Shown here: positions 17,814-25,897 of the stretch, one piece after another
Layout of the letters: each line of letters opens with the position of its first letter
How positions within the stretch are numbered: the first letter of the stretch is position 1
NCBI GenBank assembly: GCA_016715985.1
Contig: JADJXD010000001.1
Span: 1,302,001-1,366,000 of the forward strand
DNA from: Saprospiraceae bacterium
GTDB taxonomy: Bacteria > Bacteroidota > Bacteroidia > Chitinophagales > Saprospiraceae
DNA length: 64,000 nt
Reading direction: 5' to 3'
Translations under genes and position numbers: made by a program
The notes under the pieces: model-generated
Database searches by the model: none
What the model saw: only the letters and a program-made list of their open reading frames with translations
What the model was told of the DNA's origin: nothing

Positions 17814-18232
17814 TGGACAAAATTTTAATAGATACGGATGTCATTCTTGACTTCTTCTTTGACAGAATTCCTTATTCAACACATGCCGCCGGAATTTTGA
17901 GTTTATGTGAAAAGAAGGAACTGAATGCTTTTGTGACACCGGTATTGATAAGTAATGTGTACTACATTTTAAATAAAACAGCCAAACACGAAAAAGTGAT
18001 TCAACACTTAAAGCTGCTGTTGAATATAGTGGATGTCGCGATTATAAATAAGGAGTCTGTTTCTAATTCGCTCAATTCGGAATTTAAGGACTTCGAAGAT
18101 GCACTTCAAAACTTTTCAGCACAAAGCGACAAGGGTATAAAAGTAATTATCACCCGAAATATAAAAGATTACAAAACAAGCAAATTATCTGTAATGACAC
18201 CTGAGACTTACTTAAAGACATTTTGGACTTGA
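17813..18232 (+). CDS. PIN-domain toxin (VapC-like), copy A
   Basis: 139 aa, a single PIN domain. Candidate acidic active-site residues are in LIDTDVILDFFFD at the start, the central KDFEDALQN and the C-terminal ITRNIKDY, giving the usual metal-binding arrangement. PIN toxins are endoribonucleases that cut tRNA, rRNA or mRNA. It differs from copy B at five residues by my reading (Tyr/Phe, Asn/Lys, His/Arg, Leu/Phe, Ser/Ala), none in the acidic motifs. Whether each antitoxin neutralises both toxins cannot be told from sequence. Confidence 0.88.
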   Translation: MDKILIDTDVILDFFFDRIPYSTHAAGILSLCEKKELNAFVTPVLISNVYYILNKTAKHEKVIQHLKLLLNIVDVAIINKESVSNSLNSEFKDFEDALQNFSAQSDKGIKVIITRNIKDYKTSKLSVMTPETYLKTFWT

Positions 18233-18284
18233 CTAAGATTGTTTGAATTATATTTCATGGAAGTCAGCATTTCAAAACATCTCT

Positions 18285-18441
18285 CTACCCATTCAATTTA
18301 TAAGCCAGCCCCAATTCATCAAGCTCTCTGATAAACTGATGATCTGCACTCACTTTCATACCTGTAGAAATAAGATCGACACCTATGTTATCTGTCTCAT
18401 CTACCACTTTAAGTTTTAGAGTGTGGGGTCCCAATTTTTTC
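18285..18441 (-). pseudogene. 3' fragment of dnaE (duplicated)
   Basis: An exact copy of the last 52 or so codons of dnaE (ending LGLAYKLNG), cut off by the IS element at its upstream side. It has no start and is a by-product of the duplication. Confidence 0.95.
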
Positions 18442-20044
18442 CTGACTTGTACCCATCGAATTTAGTGCGTTTATAAAATATTGATTATCAGCATTATCAC
18501 GTTTTATTTTCTTAATTTTACCGCACTAAATGAGTGTTTTGGAGTGAAAATCAGGATAGTCAAAACCGCATCAAATGCCAAAGCGGTTCAAATAGTACGG
18601 TATCAAAACAACAGGCGAATCATTTTACACCATATTGGCTCGGCTCATAACGAAATCGAACTAGATGAACTTATGACTATAGCTAATGAATGGATCAAAG
18701 ACGCTTCAAAGCAGTTATCTGTTTTTCCCGATGAAAGCCCAAACAAACTACTTCATCTCAATCATTGTACATTTATCGGGGTGCAATACCATTTTTTCTA
18801 CCAACAGATAAATACTATACAGGATAAATTGGGGTTTGTTGGGTTGCCGGCATTATTGAATGATTTGGTAACAATGAGGATATTTGAACCAGCATCTAAA
18901 CTTCGTTCCTTAGAATTGATGGAACATTTTTTTGGCATAAAACATAGTCGTAAGAGTTATTACAAGATTGCTCCACAATGTATTGACTTAAAAGAAAAGG
19001 TAGAGACGAAAGTAGTAGATTTTGCAAAGGAGCATTATTCGTTCAATTATGATATTGTTTTTTACGATGTGACAACACTTTACTTTGAGACCTTTGCAGA
19101 AGACGAATTACGAAAGAACGGCTTTTCTAAAGACAATAAATCGCAGCAACCACAAATATTAATAGCGCTGATGGTTACCCAGGAAGGTTTTCCGATTGCT
19201 TATGAAATCTTCAGTGGCAACACGTTTGAAGGACATACGATTGTTCCTGTCATCAAAGATTTTATCAAAAGAAATAATGTGGAATCATTTACGGTAGTGG
19301 CAGATGCGGCAATGATTAGTTCAGAAAATATTGCACACTTAATCCAAAACAATATCAACTATATTGTAGGAGCACGATTGGGCAACCTTTCAGTAAAGCT
19401 GCTCGAAACTATAGACCAACAAATCGTCAGGCAAGATGGTAAAAGTATCAGAATTAAGACGGAATTAGGTTGTTTGATTTGTAGTTATTCTTCTGTGCGA
19501 TACCGCAAAGATTTATATGAGATGAACAAACAAATAGAGAAAGCAAAACAGGTAATTGAATTACCATCAAAGAGAAGAAAACAAAAATTTACCAAGACCA
19601 ATGACCAAGAAGCTGGAACTTAACGAAGACCTAATCGAAAAAACAAAGAAGCTGCTTGGGATCAAAGGCTACTATACCAATTTAGAAGAAACAAAAGTGG
19701 GCAATGAAACCATCATTGAGCGTTATCACGAGCTGTACAGAATAGAACAGGCTTTTCGAGTAACCAAAAGTGACTTGCAAACCGGACCAATATTCCATTT
19801 TAAGGAACAGCCTATAAAGCTGCACATTCTGATATGTTTTATGGCTTTAGTGATCTCCAAACACATCGAACTAAAGACAGGTGTGTCGATAAGAAAGTTC
19901 CTGGACGAATCAAAAAGAATAGTTGATGGACAAATCCTAAATCATATAACCAATAAAACCGTCATCGTTAAGGCTGAGCAGACTCCAAAAATGACCAGGC
20001 TAATCGCCAAATTATTCCCACCGCACTAAATGGGACAAGTCAGG
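18441..20044 (+). mobile_element. IS1634-like insertion sequence
   Basis: About 1.6 kb. Terminal inverted repeats begin CCTGACTTGT at both ends: the left end continues with an A, then CCCATCGAATTTAGTGCG; the right end, read inward, continues CCCATTTAGTGCGG. So the left end has an extra A and CGAA. One broken transposase gene lies inside. The flanks (CCAATTTTTT and TGAATATG) are not a target-site duplication; they are the two edges of the 1260-bp repeat, so this copy marks a recombination junction rather than a simple insertion. Confidence 0.9.
18544..20029 (+). pseudogene. IS1634-family transposase, frameshifted
   Basis: The first frame, from GTG 18544 (VKIRIVKTASNAKAVQIVRY), carries two catalytic-type aspartates in VFYDVTTLYF and TVVADAAMISSENI and stops at 19623. 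The rest (KKLELNEDLIEKTKKL to the end) continues one frame over, with the YRIEQAFRVTKSDLQTGP motif that contains the catalytic glutamate. Removing one C near 19606 would give a continuous TND-KKLELNED junction, so a 1-base insertion is the simplest explanation. I see no slippery heptamer for programmed frameshifting. The stop codon lies inside the right terminal repeat. Confidence 0.85.
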
Positions 20045-20267
20045 TGAATATGTCTCCATAGTAGCTATATTAATTCCTGCATTCACCTTTGGATTGAGTC
20101 ACATGTATCAGGGATATCGGTCTGTGCTTAAAATTGTGCTGATAGCAGTACTTTTTGGAATAATATTTGTCTGGTCAGGATCCCTGATACTGGCTATGAT
20201 CATTCATATAAGTATAGATTTGATTTCCGGGTTAAGTGGTGTGGTCTTTCGGAAGGAAAAGAATTGA
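20045..20267 (+). pseudogene. 3' fragment of the CPBP protease gene
   Basis: It encodes EYVSIVAILIPAFTFGLSHM and the rest to the normal stop, identical to 17182-17404, but lacks the start and the EExxxR motif. A promoterless remnant of the duplication. Confidence 0.95.
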
Positions 20268-20355
20268 AAATCCATCATAAACGAATTAAAACCGCTTTAA
20301 AATTTGACGTTATAAATTGTCATGGTTAAATAAATTGCAGCTAAAACAATTGAAC

Positions 20356-20410
20356 TATACGTATAATATTAAATAAATTAACACGTATTTTAAATAATTT
20401 TGTATCTTTG
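20356..20410 (+). promoter_or_regulatory. Promoter and possible operator of TA copy B
   Basis: The same TATCTTTG box (20403-20410) and TATACGTATA palindrome (20356-20365) as copy A, so both pairs keep intact expression signals. Confidence 0.6.
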
Positions 20411-20427
20411 TATCAAATTTTAAATAC

Positions 20428-20676
20428 ATGAATACAAAACTGACATTAACCATAGAACAATCCGTCATCGAAAAGGCCAAAAAATATGCCCGAAGAAGAG
20501 ACAGAAGCCTATCAGACCTGATTGAAAATTATCTGAAAGCATTAACAAACGAAGGAACAGACAAGGAAGTTGAATTTACACCTATAGTCAGATCTTTAAA
20601 AGGCACTTTTAGTTTACCTGAAAACTTCGATTATAAAAAAGAACTCACTGACCGTTTATCTGAAAAACACCTGTAA
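20428..20676 (+). CDS. Ribbon-helix-helix antitoxin, copy B
   Basis: 82 aa, the same RHH fold as copy A, with Glu-to-Asp and Asp-to-Val changes at the junction between the DNA-binding part and the tail (GTDKEVEFTP). The reading frame and the TAATG overlap with the toxin are intact. The changes fall at the hinge rather than in the DNA-contacting strand or the tail core, so operator recognition is probably unchanged. Neither copy shows decay, which would be expected if both are under selection or the duplication is recent. Confidence 0.87.
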   Translation: MNTKLTLTIEQSVIEKAKKYARRRDRSLSDLIENYLKALTNEGTDKEVEFTPIVRSLKGTFSLPENFDYKKELTDRLSEKHL

Positions 20677-21095
20677 TGGACAAAATTTTAATAGACACGG
20701 ATGTCATTCTTGACTTCTTCTTTGACAGAATTCCTTTTTCAACACATGCCGCCGGAATTTTGAGTTTATGTGAAAAGAAAGAACTGAAAGCTTTTGTGAC
20801 ACCGGTATTGATAAGTAATGTGTACTATATTTTAAATAAAACAGCAAAACGCGAAAAAGTTATTCAACACTTAAAGCTTCTGTTTAACATAGTGGATGTC
20901 GCGATTATAAATAAGGAGTCTGTTTCTAATGCGCTCAATTCGGAATTTAAGGACTTCGAAGATGCACTTCAAAACTTTTCAGCACAAAGCGACAAGGGTA
21001 TAAAAGTAATTATCACTCGAAATATAAAAGATTACAAAACAAGCAAATTATCTGTAATGACACCTGAGACTTACTTAAAGACATTTTGGACTTGA
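20676..21095 (+). CDS. PIN-domain toxin, copy B
   Basis: 139 aa with the acidic residues of copy A kept (LIDTDVILDFFFD, KDFEDALQN). I count 13 nucleotide differences from copy A in this gene, giving five amino-acid changes (PFSTH, ELKAF, KREKV, KLLFN, VSNAL). Several of the remaining changes are at third codon positions, so the gene has evolved under protein-level constraint rather than decayed. It ends 52 bp before the convergent dnaE stop. Confidence 0.87.
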   Translation: MDKILIDTDVILDFFFDRIPFSTHAAGILSLCEKKELKAFVTPVLISNVYYILNKTAKREKVIQHLKLLFNIVDVAIINKESVSNALNSEFKDFEDALQNFSAQSDKGIKVIITRNIKDYKTSKLSVMTPETYLKTFWT

Positions 21096-21147
21096 CTAAG
21101 ATTGTTTGAATTATATTTCATGGAAGTCAGCATTTCAAAACATCTCT

Positions 21148-24100
21148 CTACCCATTCAATTTATAAGCCAGCCCCAATTCATCAAGCTCTCTGATAAACT
21201 GATGATCTGCACTCACTTTCATACCTGTAGAAATAAGATCGACACCTATGTTATCTGTCTCATCTACCACTTTAAGTTTTAGAGTGTGGGGTCCCAATTT
21301 TTTCAGACATAGTGCTTCGATATCACATACCAATCTTTCGTCAATTATCTCCAACGGCAATTTGATAGTAATGGATTTGGTCATATTTTTGCCGATAGTG
21401 TCCAACAACCTGATATCCCTTACTCTGAAAAACATGCGATCCGTATCTCTTCCCTTTTGGTTCATTCCTTCAATATAAAGTACCTGACCTTTTACAAGAA
21501 GATGTTTCCAGCTTTCATACTGTTCATTGTAAAGACTGACCTGAAGTGACCCTGTGAAATCCTGAATAGTAAATCTGGCATAATTCGTACCCCGCTGAGA
21601 TGTACCCAATACAACATCACTTATGATTCCACCCAACTTCAGTTGTTTGTCAATAATCTGTTCTGCTTTTTCCAATGGGCAATTAATAAAATGCTTAAAC
21701 TCCAACGAAAAATCATCTAGCGGATGTCCGCTGATATAGATACCTGTGACTTCCTTTTCACGTTCGAGTTTTTCAATCTGATTCCATTCTTCTACATTAG
21801 AAGGTTTCGGTTGATCGATATAATTGGTCATTGCATCCCCAAATAAGGAGATCTGATTACTTTCTTTTTGGGCCTGATAGTTGCCCCCGTATCTCAACAA
21901 TTGCTCAATAAAATTCTCACCTTTTTCATTTTCAGAAAAATACTGCGCTCTGTTTATGTCACCGAACGAATCGAGAGCTCCTCCCAATACAAGGCTGTCC
22001 ATACACTTCTTATTGACAGATCTCAGATTGAGTCGGCGCATCATATCAAATATATCCAAGAAATGCCCGTTTTTCTTTCGTTCTCTCACGATTTCTTCGA
22101 CAGGTCCCTCGCCTACCCCTTTTAATGCTGCCAATCCAAACCTGATTTGATCCTTTTGATTGACTGTAAATTTCAGGCTGCTTTCATTGACATCAGGTCC
22201 CAACACTGGAATCCGCATCCTTTTGGCCTCCTGGAGAAAGAAGTTTATTTTACTGATATCACTCGTATTGTGATTGAGCACTGCAGCCATAAATGCAGCT
22301 GGATAATGCGCTTTGAGATATGCTGTCTGAAAAGCCAGAAATGCATAACAGGTTGAGTGTGATTTATTGAATGCATATGATGCAAAAGCTTCCCAGTCAG
22401 TCCATATTTTTCTGACGACGTCCTCCGGATGACCATTTTTTGTACAACCTTCCAGAAAATCTGCAAACATTTTATCCAGTGTGGCTTTTTGCTTTTTACC
22501 CATCGCTTTACGAAGGACGTCGGCCTGACCCTTGGAAAATCCAGCCAGCTTCTGTGACAAAAGCATCACCTGCTCCTGATACACCGTGATACCGTAAGTT
22601 TCTGACAGATATTCTTCCAGTTCGGGGAGATCATATTTTATTTCTTCTTTACCGTTTTTACGGGCGATGAAGTTGGGCATATATTGCAGCGGACCGGGCC
22701 GGTACAATGCATTCATGGCTATGAGATCCTGAAATCTGGTAGGCTTTAATTCCCGAAGGTTCTTTTGCATACCCGGCGATTCATACTGAAATATACCGAC
22801 CATATCCCCGCGCTGGAAAAGTTCAAAACTCTTTTCATCTTCGAGTGAAATGGTTTCGATATCAATTTCCACACCGTACCGATCCCTGATGATTTCGACA
22901 GCATCTTTTATGATGGTCAAAGTCTTTAGACCTAAAAAGTCCATCTTCAGCAGTCCTGCTTCTTCCGCTACGCTGTTATCATATTGTGACACCAGCAACT
23001 CAGAATCTTTTGCCACAGTGACAGGTACATAATTGGTAATATCATCCGGGGTTATAATGACGCCACAGGCATGTATACCGGTATTACGAACAGAGCCTTC
23101 CAGCTTTTTGGCAGTACGGATCATCTGACCTATTTCGTCTTTCCCTTCAGAGAGTTTTCTGAACTGATAAGCTTTATCCACTTCTTCAGAAGGCAATACT
23201 TCTTTGAGTTTCGGGTCGATATCTTTGTCCGAAAGAACTGCCTGAAGTGTTGCAGACAGATGTGTGGGAAATATTTTGGCTATCTTGTCCACTTCTCCCA
23301 ATGGAACATTCATCACACGACCGACATCTCTAAGTGACATACGGGCCGCCATTGTACCATAGGTCACGATCTGGGCAACCTGATTTTTACCGTATTTTTC
23401 TATGACGTAATCAATCACTTTTCCTCTGCCTTCATCATCAAAATCAATATCTATATCCGGCATGGAAACTCTCTCAGGATTGAGAAATCTTTCGAAAAGC
23501 AAATCATACTTTATAGGATCTATATTGGTAATACCCAGACTATATGCCACTGCTGAACCTGCCGCTGAGCCCCGACCGGGACCAACTGCAACCCCCATCT
23601 GACGTGCCACACTCGTAAAATCCTGCACAATCAGAAAATATCCGGGATAACCTGAATGGTTAATTACATTCAGTTCAAAATTCAGTCTTTCTTCTATCTC
23701 AGGTGTAATAATTCCGTATTTTCTTCTCGCACCTTCGAATGTAAGATGGCGCAAATATAACTCCTGCGAATCAAATCCAACCGGAAGTGGAAATGCAGGT
23801 AATAATACATCTCTTGCCAACTCCAGTGTCTCTATTTTACCGGCTATTTCCATTGTGTTTTCTACAGCTTCTTTAACATCCCCGAAAAGATGATTCATTT
23901 CTTCTTTTGTTTTGAAATAAAAGTCTGAACTGGGAAAATTAAATCTCTCCTGATCAGAAATCAGCGAGCCTGTATTGATACACAACAGTACGTCATGTGA
24001 CTTTGAATCTTCTTCTTCTATATAATGAGAATCGTTGGTGACAATGGTTTTGACATTATACTTTTTAGCAAATCCCAGTAGAACCTGATTGACATCTTCC

Positions 24101-24681
24101 TGACTCATTCCGGTTTTGTCGATATTCTCCAATCCCCGGTGGCGTTGTATTTCTATATAATAATCTTCGCCGAACAAATTCAACCACCATTTCAGCTTTT
24201 CTTCGGCAAGCGGTATGTTTCCTGTCAGAATGGTCTGTGGTATTTCAGCTCCGATACAACAACTCGTTGCGATGAGACCTTCATGATACTTTTCTATCAG
24301 CGTCTTATCGATTCGGGGATATTTTCCATATAATCCTTCTGTAAATCCTAAAGAACAGAGTTTGGTGAGATTTTCATAACCTTTTCGGTTTTTGGCCAGC
24401 ATCAGCTGATGATGCCTGACGTCCTTCAGTCCTCTTGACTTTTCAAAGCTTTTGATCCAACGGTCTTCCGAAACATAAAATTCACAACCGATGATAGGTT
24501 TTATTCCGGCTGCTTTTGCTTCTTTCACAAACTTAAAAACACCAAACATGTTGCCATGATCCGTAATTGCCACGGCACTCTGACCGTCGGACTTGGCCTT
24601 TTTCATCAGTCCTTTGATGTCAGATGCACCATCTAATAATGAATATTGTGTATGAGAATGCAGGTGACAGAAATCAACCAT
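21148..24681 (-). CDS. dnaE: DNA polymerase III alpha subunit
   Basis: 1177 aa from the ATG at 24681. The longer open frame begins at a TTG inside the promoter, so MVDFCHLHSHTQYSLLDGAS is taken as the N-terminus; it is the PHP domain. The polymerase core has GPGRGSAAGSAVAYSLGIT and the catalytic PDIDIDFDDEGR, then KMDFLGLKTL, ALYRPGPLQY and the finger-region FNKSHSTCYA. An OB-fold follows near residue 1000 (GGIISDVVLGTSQRGTNYARFTIQD). It is the replicative polymerase, DnaE1 type by layout. Its final 52 or so codons are duplicated at 18285-18441, but this copy is intact. Confidence 0.97.
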   Translation of the reverse strand: MVDFCHLHSHTQYSLLDGASDIKGLMKKAKSDGQSAVAITDHGNMFGVFKFVKEAKAAGIKPIIGCEFYVSEDRWIKSFEKSRGLKDVRHHQLMLAKNRKGYENLTKLCSLGFTEGLYGKYPRIDKTLIEKYHEGLIATSCCIGAEIPQTILTGNIPLAEEKLKWWLNLFGEDYYIEIQRHRGLENIDKTGMSQEDVNQVLLGFAKKYNVKTIVTNDSHYIEEEDSKSHDVLLCINTGSLISDQERFNFPSSDFYFKTKEEMNHLFGDVKEAVENTMEIAGKIETLELARDVLLPAFPLPVGFDSQELYLRHLTFEGARRKYGIITPEIEERLNFELNVINHSGYPGYFLIVQDFTSVARQMGVAVGPGRGSAAGSAVAYSLGITNIDPIKYDLLFERFLNPERVSMPDIDIDFDDEGRGKVIDYVIEKYGKNQVAQIVTYGTMAARMSLRDVGRVMNVPLGEVDKIAKIFPTHLSATLQAVLSDKDIDPKLKEVLPSEEVDKAYQFRKLSEGKDEIGQMIRTAKKLEGSVRNTGIHACGVIITPDDITNYVPVTVAKDSELLVSQYDNSVAEEAGLLKMDFLGLKTLTIIKDAVEIIRDRYGVEIDIETISLEDEKSFELFQRGDMVGIFQYESPGMQKNLRELKPTRFQDLIAMNALYRPGPLQYMPNFIARKNGKEEIKYDLPELEEYLSETYGITVYQEQVMLLSQKLAGFSKGQADVLRKAMGKKQKATLDKMFADFLEGCTKNGHPEDVVRKIWTDWEAFASYAFNKSHSTCYAFLAFQTAYLKAHYPAAFMAAVLNHNTSDISKINFFLQEAKRMRIPVLGPDVNESSLKFTVNQKDQIRFGLAALKGVGEGPVEEIVRERKKNGHFLDIFDMMRRLNLRSVNKKCMDSLVLGGALDSFGDINRAQYFSENEKGENFIEQLLRYGGNYQAQKESNQISLFGDAMTNYIDQPKPSNVEEWNQIEKLEREKEVTGIYISGHPLDDFSLEFKHFINCPLEKAEQIIDKQLKLGGIISDVVLGTSQRGTNYARFTIQDFTGSLQVSLYNEQYESWKHLLVKGQVLYIEGMNQKGRDTDRMFFRVRDIRLLDTIGKNMTKSITIKLPLEIIDERLVCDIEALCLKKLGPHTLKLKVVDETDNIGVDLISTGMKVSADHQFIRELDELGLAYKLNG

Positions 24682-24712
24682 AAGAAGTGAGATTTTATTT
24701 TGAAAAGGGCTG

Positions 24713-24743
24713 TAAAGATACGACAATTCAAAACAAATTCAAA
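24713..24743 (-). promoter_or_regulatory. dnaE promoter
   Basis: The minus strand reads TTTG, a 19-bp spacer, then TATCTTTA, one base off the TAnnTTTG consensus. It overlaps the upstream TTG of the longer frame and supports the ATG at 24681. Confidence 0.65.
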
Positions 24744-24830
24744 TTATTTATATATGGAAGTGTGTATAAAATATTGCGCAGATTTTACCTTAATCCATAA
24801 AAATGCTAAGGTCGTAATATTCCAAATTTC

Positions 24831-24975
24831 TTCGACCGTCGGGCTTTGTCGCTCAAGCCGCGACAGGCTTTTACTTTTTTTCATTGCCAAAAAAAGTAAA
24901 CAAAAAAGGCTAGTTCCGCTAAATCGCTCCGCGTACCGGAACGGCCACGCTTTTTGGCTTTCTTCCTTAAGGTTG
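24831..24975. repeat. Hairpin-rich, GC-contrasting intergenic element
   Basis: Three stems in a row: TGTCGC with GCGACA (about 24847-24866), TTTACTTTTTTT with AAAAAAAGTAAA (24870-24881 and 24889-24900, loop CATTGCC), and GTTCCG with CGGAAC (about 24913-24942). The composition differs from the AT-rich flanks. It resembles dispersed intergenic repeats of Bacteroidota, but no second copy was seen in this window. Confidence 0.6.
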
Positions 24976-25116
24976 AGCATTCGCATTTTTTTTAAGCCCG
25001 GACCCTATTTATTAACAGTGCATTCTGTTATTCACACTATATAGAAATGAAGATATAAATATTGAATTTCTTACAAATTTTTACCTGATAAAACAGATGG
25101 TTAAAGTATTTTTAAA

Positions 25117-25743
25117 TTAAAGTGTAAACGTCGAATAATAGGGGACTCCCCATCTGTCATAGTTAAATTTTTGCAATTGGCTATATGCATCTTTGTTGTC
25201 TTGGACATGTTTCAACCACCCTTCCGGATTATTTTTGAATTTATTTCTATTTATTTCAAACACAGAATAAGCTCTTTTGGCGACTTCCGCTTCTTTTAAA
25301 CCAAATCTTCTGGATTTTAATATCAGGAATGCGATATTGGGTTCATTGATAAACCTCCTTTTAGCGATATGAAGCCATAGCTCTTCTTTAATTTCATCAG
25401 AAGCTGATTCTTTAAAGTCGGGCGCAGTGACAATCCGGCTTATATTGAGCCATTCAAGATTTTCATAATAATGTTCATTTTTGTATAGGTTGAGTTTTTC
25501 TATAAAATAAGTGTAATAATCAAGCCAACTAATAGATTTGTCTGACAACACCATGTCGAAGAGTTCATGATCAGATGGCATGCTTCCTTTGGCTAATGTT
25601 CTGTTGTCAATATTTTTTTCAGAGTTAACCTTATGCGCATCATCCAGATAGAGCAAATTATCTACCGATTCATTTTCGGAGAGTTTGCATGATAAAACAG
25701 TCAGGATAACCAAAGTCAGATAAATAATTGAGTGATTTTTCAT
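25117..25743 (-). CDS. Lipoprotein of unknown function
   Basis: 208 aa from the ATG at 25743, where MKNHSIIYLTLVILTVLSCKLS is a lipoprotein signal with the lipobox Cys at LSC; the longer frame upstream would bury it behind 24 residues. The mature part is helical and charged (SWLDYYTYFIEKLNLYKNEHYYENLEWLNIS) and ends RWGVPYYSTFTL. I do not recognise a family. Confidence 0.65.
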   Translation of the reverse strand: MKNHSIIYLTLVILTVLSCKLSENESVDNLLYLDDAHKVNSEKNIDNRTLAKGSMPSDHELFDMVLSDKSISWLDYYTYFIEKLNLYKNEHYYENLEWLNISRIVTAPDFKESASDEIKEELWLHIAKRRFINEPNIAFLILKSRRFGLKEAEVAKRAYSVFEINRNKFKNNPEGWLKHVQDNKDAYSQLQKFNYDRWGVPYYSTFTL

Positions 25744-25897
25744 GATAAATTTTTTACCAAACAAAAATAAACTTTTTTTCCATGGCGGATAGGAATTTTC
25801 TATATTCTTAAGCATATAAATATCGAAACAAGTACAAATTCGACATTTTTATTGCGGATATGAGCTAATTGACAAATAGAAATAAATCCTGATCAGC

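Larger units (their letters stand above)
17182..18441. repeat. 1260-bp direct duplication, copy A
   Basis: It begins at TGAATATGTCTCC inside the CPBP gene and ends at CCAATTTTTTC inside a dnaE 3' fragment. Copy B is at 20045-21304 with a constant offset of 2863 bp. By eye the first 230 or so bp and the last 285 or so bp are identical, while I count 22 single-base differences across the toxin-antitoxin region between. Confidence 0.95.
20045..21304. repeat. 1260-bp direct duplication, copy B
   Basis: It contains a CPBP 3' fragment, the second toxin-antitoxin pair and the end of the intact dnaE. It abuts the right end of the IS directly. Confidence 0.95.

Noticed and set aside
19556..20029. Independent second transposase gene
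   Set aside because: It is the continuation of the first frame after a 1-base shift and lacks its own start; I also saw no slippery site for programmed frameshifting.
18441..20044. Composite transposon carrying the toxin-antitoxin genes
   Set aside because: There is only one IS copy, and the TA genes are in the flanking duplication, not between two IS elements.
24744..25044. Frames across the hairpin element before dnaE
   Set aside because: Their content follows the repeat, not a protein pattern.
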